From contig CAZXXS010000085.1 of the NCBI GenBank assembly GCA_964644845.1, positions 1 to 8,689 on the forward strand: a stretch of DNA of 8,689 nt, in the 5' to 3' direction. Below are positions 6,228 to 8,689 of the stretch, one piece after another. The translations under genes and the position numbers were made by a program. Origin of the DNA: Geothermovivens sp964644845. GTDB lineage: Bacteria; Zhuqueibacterota; Zhuqueibacteria; Oleimicrobiales; Geothermoviventaceae. The notes below the pieces were generated by a model. That model was not told the DNA's origin, ran no database searches, and saw only the letters and a program-made list of their open reading frames with translations. Each line of letters starts with the position of its first letter. Within the stretch, counting starts at the first letter, position 1.

Positions 6228-6991
6228 GCTAAATCCCTTCTTTCCAAGATCCACGAAGCTGAAATCACCAGGACGGCGATGTAGGCGAGTCCGTAGAGCA
6301 ACGCCGTCCCCACGGTCCCAGGCGGCAAGGCCAGGTGCTCAACCACGGCCGTTTTGATGTTGAATTCCTCGAGATTCGGGATGATGGCGTAAAGGACCAT
6401 CAGAAAGCCTCGACCGGGTGTGTCGGGGTGAAGCTGGAGGTGCAGCCACAGGGCCGGCGCCAGATGGCCGGCCACAAAAACAACAACCGTCAGAAGCGCG
6501 CTGAGGAAAAGTGAAGCAATCGTGGAGAAGAAGACCGCCCAGGCCAGGACGAGGTTAATCTCGACAAACGTGAGCAAAACGCTCTTCAGCAAGCCCCAGT
6601 CGACCGTGCCTTCAACGAACCGGTCCGCCGCCAGAAGACAAACGCTAATCGCTGCTACGTTCACGAAGACGGTGGACACAAGACCCAGGTACTTGCCTAC
6701 CAGGATTTGCCAGCGACCGATGGGCTTACTGACCAGCATGTAAATCGTGTGTTTCTCGATCTCCTGGTGCAGCGCTTGAATGCCGACGAAGAGGGCAATC
6801 AGCAACCCGAAGATCGAAATCGCTGCCAAGCCGAAGTCTTTGAGAATCTTGGCTTGCTGGTAGATGGACCAGTTGCTGACCAGCAGGCTCAAAACCACCA
6901 TGCCGACAGCGAAAAACAGAATGGTGAGCATGACACGGTTTCGGGTTGTTTCCCGGAAAGTGTTGTGCGCGATCACGAGGACCGGGATCAT
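6224..6991 (-). CDS. ABC-2-type transporter permease
   Basis: The start ATG 6991 gives 255 residues. It overlaps the ATPase stop as ATGA and is preceded by GGAGGA (complement of 7001-7006); a longer frame to 7078 would run into the ATPase gene and gives a non-membrane extension. About six membrane helices can be seen: near residues 20-38, 53-74, 101-121, 139-175 (two) and 229-249. After helix 2 comes EIEKHTIYMLVSKPIGRW (77-94) and then LVGKYLG, the cytoplasmic signature of NosY-like ABC-2 permeases ('E-x-x-T-x-x-LLS-x-P-x-x-R'), probably the coupling site with the ATPase. No substrate can be deduced. It lies between the ATPase and the TPR-like gene with 4-nt overlaps at both ends, a strong sign of translational coupling into one complex. 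Confidence 0.88.
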   Translation of the reverse strand: MIPVLVIAHNTFRETTRNRVMLTILFFAVGMVVLSLLVSNWSIYQQAKILKDFGLAAISIFGLLIALFVGIQALHQEIEKHTIYMLVSKPIGRWQILVGKYLGLVSTVFVNVAAISVCLLAADRFVEGTVDWGLLKSVLLTFVEINLVLAWAVFFSTIASLFLSALLTVVVFVAGHLAPALWLHLQLHPDTPGRGFLMVLYAIIPNLEEFNIKTAVVEHLALPPGTVGTALLYGLAYIAVLVISASWILERRDLA

Positions 6992-7899
6992 TGCCTCATC
7001 TCCTCCAGGAAAATGTCTTCCAGAGTCTTGCGTTTTGGGGTCACCGCAATCAGCTGGCCGTTGTGCTGCTCGATCCAACGGACAGCTTCGTACACCTGGC
7101 CAGGGTTGTCGAGGTGAATCAGGCCGGTGTGATCGAAGGAGGCAATCCGCCAGGGAGCCTTCTCGGAATCCGGCAACGCCGTCCTGTCTGCGCGGAAAGT
7201 GATTTCCACACCGGCGAAGCCTGCCGTGGAAAGCTCGTGCAAAGCCATTTCCCGTACCAGACGGCCTTTGTGCAAAATCCCCACCCTGTCGCTCACCATT
7301 TCGGCGTCGGCGAGAATGTGTGAGCTGAAGAAAACCGTTTTGCCCTCGTTTTTGAGCTCGAGGATCAGGTCCCGCAGCTCTTTTCGACCGAGAGGGTCGA
7401 GACCCGTGAGCGGTTCGTCAAGAATCAGCAGGGACGGATCGTGCAGCAGGGCCTGAGCCATCCCAACACGTTGCAGAAGACCCCGCGACAAACTACGCAG
7501 CCGCTGCGACTCTCGACCGTCAAGGCCAACGCGGGGAAGCAAGTCTCCGAGCCGGGTTTGAATTTGGCGGCGGGAAAGACCGTACAAACGACCGGAGAAT
7601 GTCAGGTACTCGTTCACCGTGAGCTGATCGTAGAAGTACGGTTGGTCTGGAAGGTAGCCGATCCAGCGGCGCACTTCCTTGCGACGGTGGTCAACGCCGT
7701 TGATCCGAATGGTTCCGTGGTCTACCGAAATGATGCCCAGGATGGCCTTGATGGTTGTGGTTTTGCCCGCGCCGTTGGGTCCTACGAAGGCGTACACCTC
7801 GCCGGGACGAACGGTGAGCGAAAGGTCCTGCAACGCTCGAATGCGTTTGGGCACAAGACCTTTCGCGTAAGTCTTGCTGAGATTTGAAATTTCCAGCAT
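6988..7899 (-). CDS. ABC transporter ATP-binding protein
   Basis: This 303-residue cytoplasmic ATPase has a Walker A GPNGAGKTTT (40-49), signature LSRGLLQR (137-144), Walker B LLILDEP (157-163), D-loop LTGLDP (164-169) and switch His194 in SSHIL. The Q-loop region reads IGYLPDQP (80-87), as in the CcmA/NatA/NosF-type exporters where the glutamine is often replaced. The C-terminal 80 or so residues are the usual extension of ABC-2 exporter ATPases, ending with TLEDIFLEEMRQ, the typical 'LEDVF' tail. Start ATG 7899 has GAGGAG (complement of 7908-7913) 8 nt upstream. It is first in the leftward operon, so its promoter should lie to the right of 7900. The transported compound is unknown. Confidence 0.95.
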   Translation of the reverse strand: MLEISNLSKTYAKGLVPKRIRALQDLSLTVRPGEVYAFVGPNGAGKTTTIKAILGIISVDHGTIRINGVDHRRKEVRRWIGYLPDQPYFYDQLTVNEYLTFSGRLYGLSRRQIQTRLGDLLPRVGLDGRESQRLRSLSRGLLQRVGMAQALLHDPSLLILDEPLTGLDPLGRKELRDLILELKNEGKTVFFSSHILADAEMVSDRVGILHKGRLVREMALHELSTAGFAGVEITFRADRTALPDSEKAPWRIASFDHTGLIHLDNPGQVYEAVRWIEQHNGQLIAVTPKRKTLEDIFLEEMRQ

Positions 7900-8689
7900 T
7901 GCAGAGGCTCCTCGAAAACGGGCTCAAGATAACTTCTCTTGCGACGCCAGGCTACCCGCAAACCGTGTGCCGAACTGACCTCTCGTCAGACGAGGACGCA
8001 GGTAGCTAAGTGCAGAAAACACAAGGGAAAGTTGGAAACGTTTTGCGAACAGGAAAACCGCCGTCTGAGGATGTAGGGACAGAGAAGCTGACCAAGCGTC
8101 CGGTAGGTGGGAAGAGTCTTCCGCAACGGTAGGCAAGAAAAGGAGCGGAACCCCCTCTCCGCCTGCAGGGAAGTGTTGTGGGGATGGTTTTGTTCCGAGG
8201 ATGCCCCGTTCTCTCCCTGTGCACTGCCGAGAAAGTGTGGCACGGTTTCCCGCCGTAACCGGTGCCTGCTGCGGGAGAGCAAAGCGCCAGCGGAAGGGCA
8301 GGGTACGGCTCCCTGTGCTTTTCCTCGTTGTAGCTCGTCCCCCGGGGCAAAGCGGTCGACGTACCGCCGAGAAATCGCTGTTTCCGCAAGTACGCTCCGG
8401 TGTGGCTGGAGAACCGTACCCTCGGACACTTGGAAAGCAAGCTCGGACTCGAAAGTGAAGGCGAGGTTGCGGTGCCGTTCGTCATTCACGCAGAGAACCG
8501 CAGGCAGATGGTTCCCACGGTTGAGGAGCCGAATTCTGTGCTGAAGAGCGGGGTGTCCTCTCGCCAGCACGGCTGCGGGAAGCCGGTTCACGGAATGTTC
8601 AGGCAGAGTTCAGAACTCGGAGTTCACGCGTTTGAAGGGGACACGGTGGGTTCGCCTCGGTTTCCAGAATCCGGAAAAGGACGAGTTTC
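7900..8689. other. Long stretch without a supportable gene, upstream of the ABC operon
   Basis: No frame here gives a recognisable protein. It should contain the promoter of the leftward ABC operon, but I see no convincing -35/-10 pair. Visible structures are CTCGT/ACGAG (7982-7994), GGAAGA/TCTTCC (8110-8122) and GAGTTC/GAACTC (8606-8618). Read leftward, GCGGA/TCCGC (8145-8162) is followed by TCCTTTTCTT, a weak terminator-like arrangement. A rightward frame stays open from 8334 to the right edge (118 codons) with coding-like codon endings, but with no good start, ribosome site or recognisable domain, so I do not call it a gene. No tRNA or rRNA is visible. Confidence 0.55.

Noticed and set aside
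7986..8591. Reverse-strand open frame of 201 codons upstream of the ABC operon
   Set aside because: The translation is low in hydrophobic-core patterning, has no recognisable motif, and competes with several other open frames in the same GC-rich stretch.

Overview
The window (about 8.7 kb, GC-rich) looks like chromosome of a Gram-negative-type, respiring bacterium, most likely Planctomycetota or a relative in the PVC/FCB groups. The reasons are: a Gfo/Idh/MocA oxidoreductase and a TIM-barrel sugar isomerase that both carry Tat signals, a membrane multihaem cytochrome fused to a sulfatase-modifying-factor (SUMF1/FGE-type) domain, and a truncated reading frame ending in a GAQVAEVWL-type C-terminus that I associate with planctomycete secreted proteins. 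This is an inference from gene style; no rRNA, tRNA or taxonomic marker is present.

Layout. 1-106: C-terminal tail of a protein that starts outside the window. 107-421: no convincing gene. 422-862: a small putative secreted protein made mainly of one beta-sandwich-like domain. 863-1520: long non-coding stretch with a dense cluster of perfect or near-perfect hairpins (about 926-1261) and then an AT-richer leader. 1521-5313: a rightward three-gene unit made of a tetrahaem NapC/NrfH-like cytochrome fused to an FGE-like domain, a Tat-targeted lipoprotein-like Gfo/Idh/MocA oxidoreductase, and a Tat-targeted hydroxypyruvate-isomerase-like TIM barrel. 5314-5360: short gap between convergent units. 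5361-7899: a leftward three-gene operon (ABC ATPase, ABC-2 permease, membrane-anchored TPR-like protein) with two 4-nt stop/start overlaps. 7900-8689: about 790 nt with no gene I can support, containing some small palindromes and an open frame running off the right edge.

How the genes may work together. All three products of the rightward unit are predicted to act outside the cytoplasm or at the membrane face. A NapC/NrfH-type cytochrome normally passes electrons between the quinone pool and periplasmic partners, while Gfo/Idh/MocA and AP-endonuclease-2-fold enzymes act on sugars and sugar derivatives. The arrangement suggests periplasmic carbohydrate oxidation/isomerisation linked to the respiratory chain, with an FGE-like domain tethered to the cytochrome. 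The FGE-like domain lacks both cysteines of the canonical copper site, so it is unlikely to make formylglycine by the known route. This is the most unusual system in the window. The leftward unit is a conventional ABC-2 exporter-type locus with a TPR-like accessory protein of unknown role.
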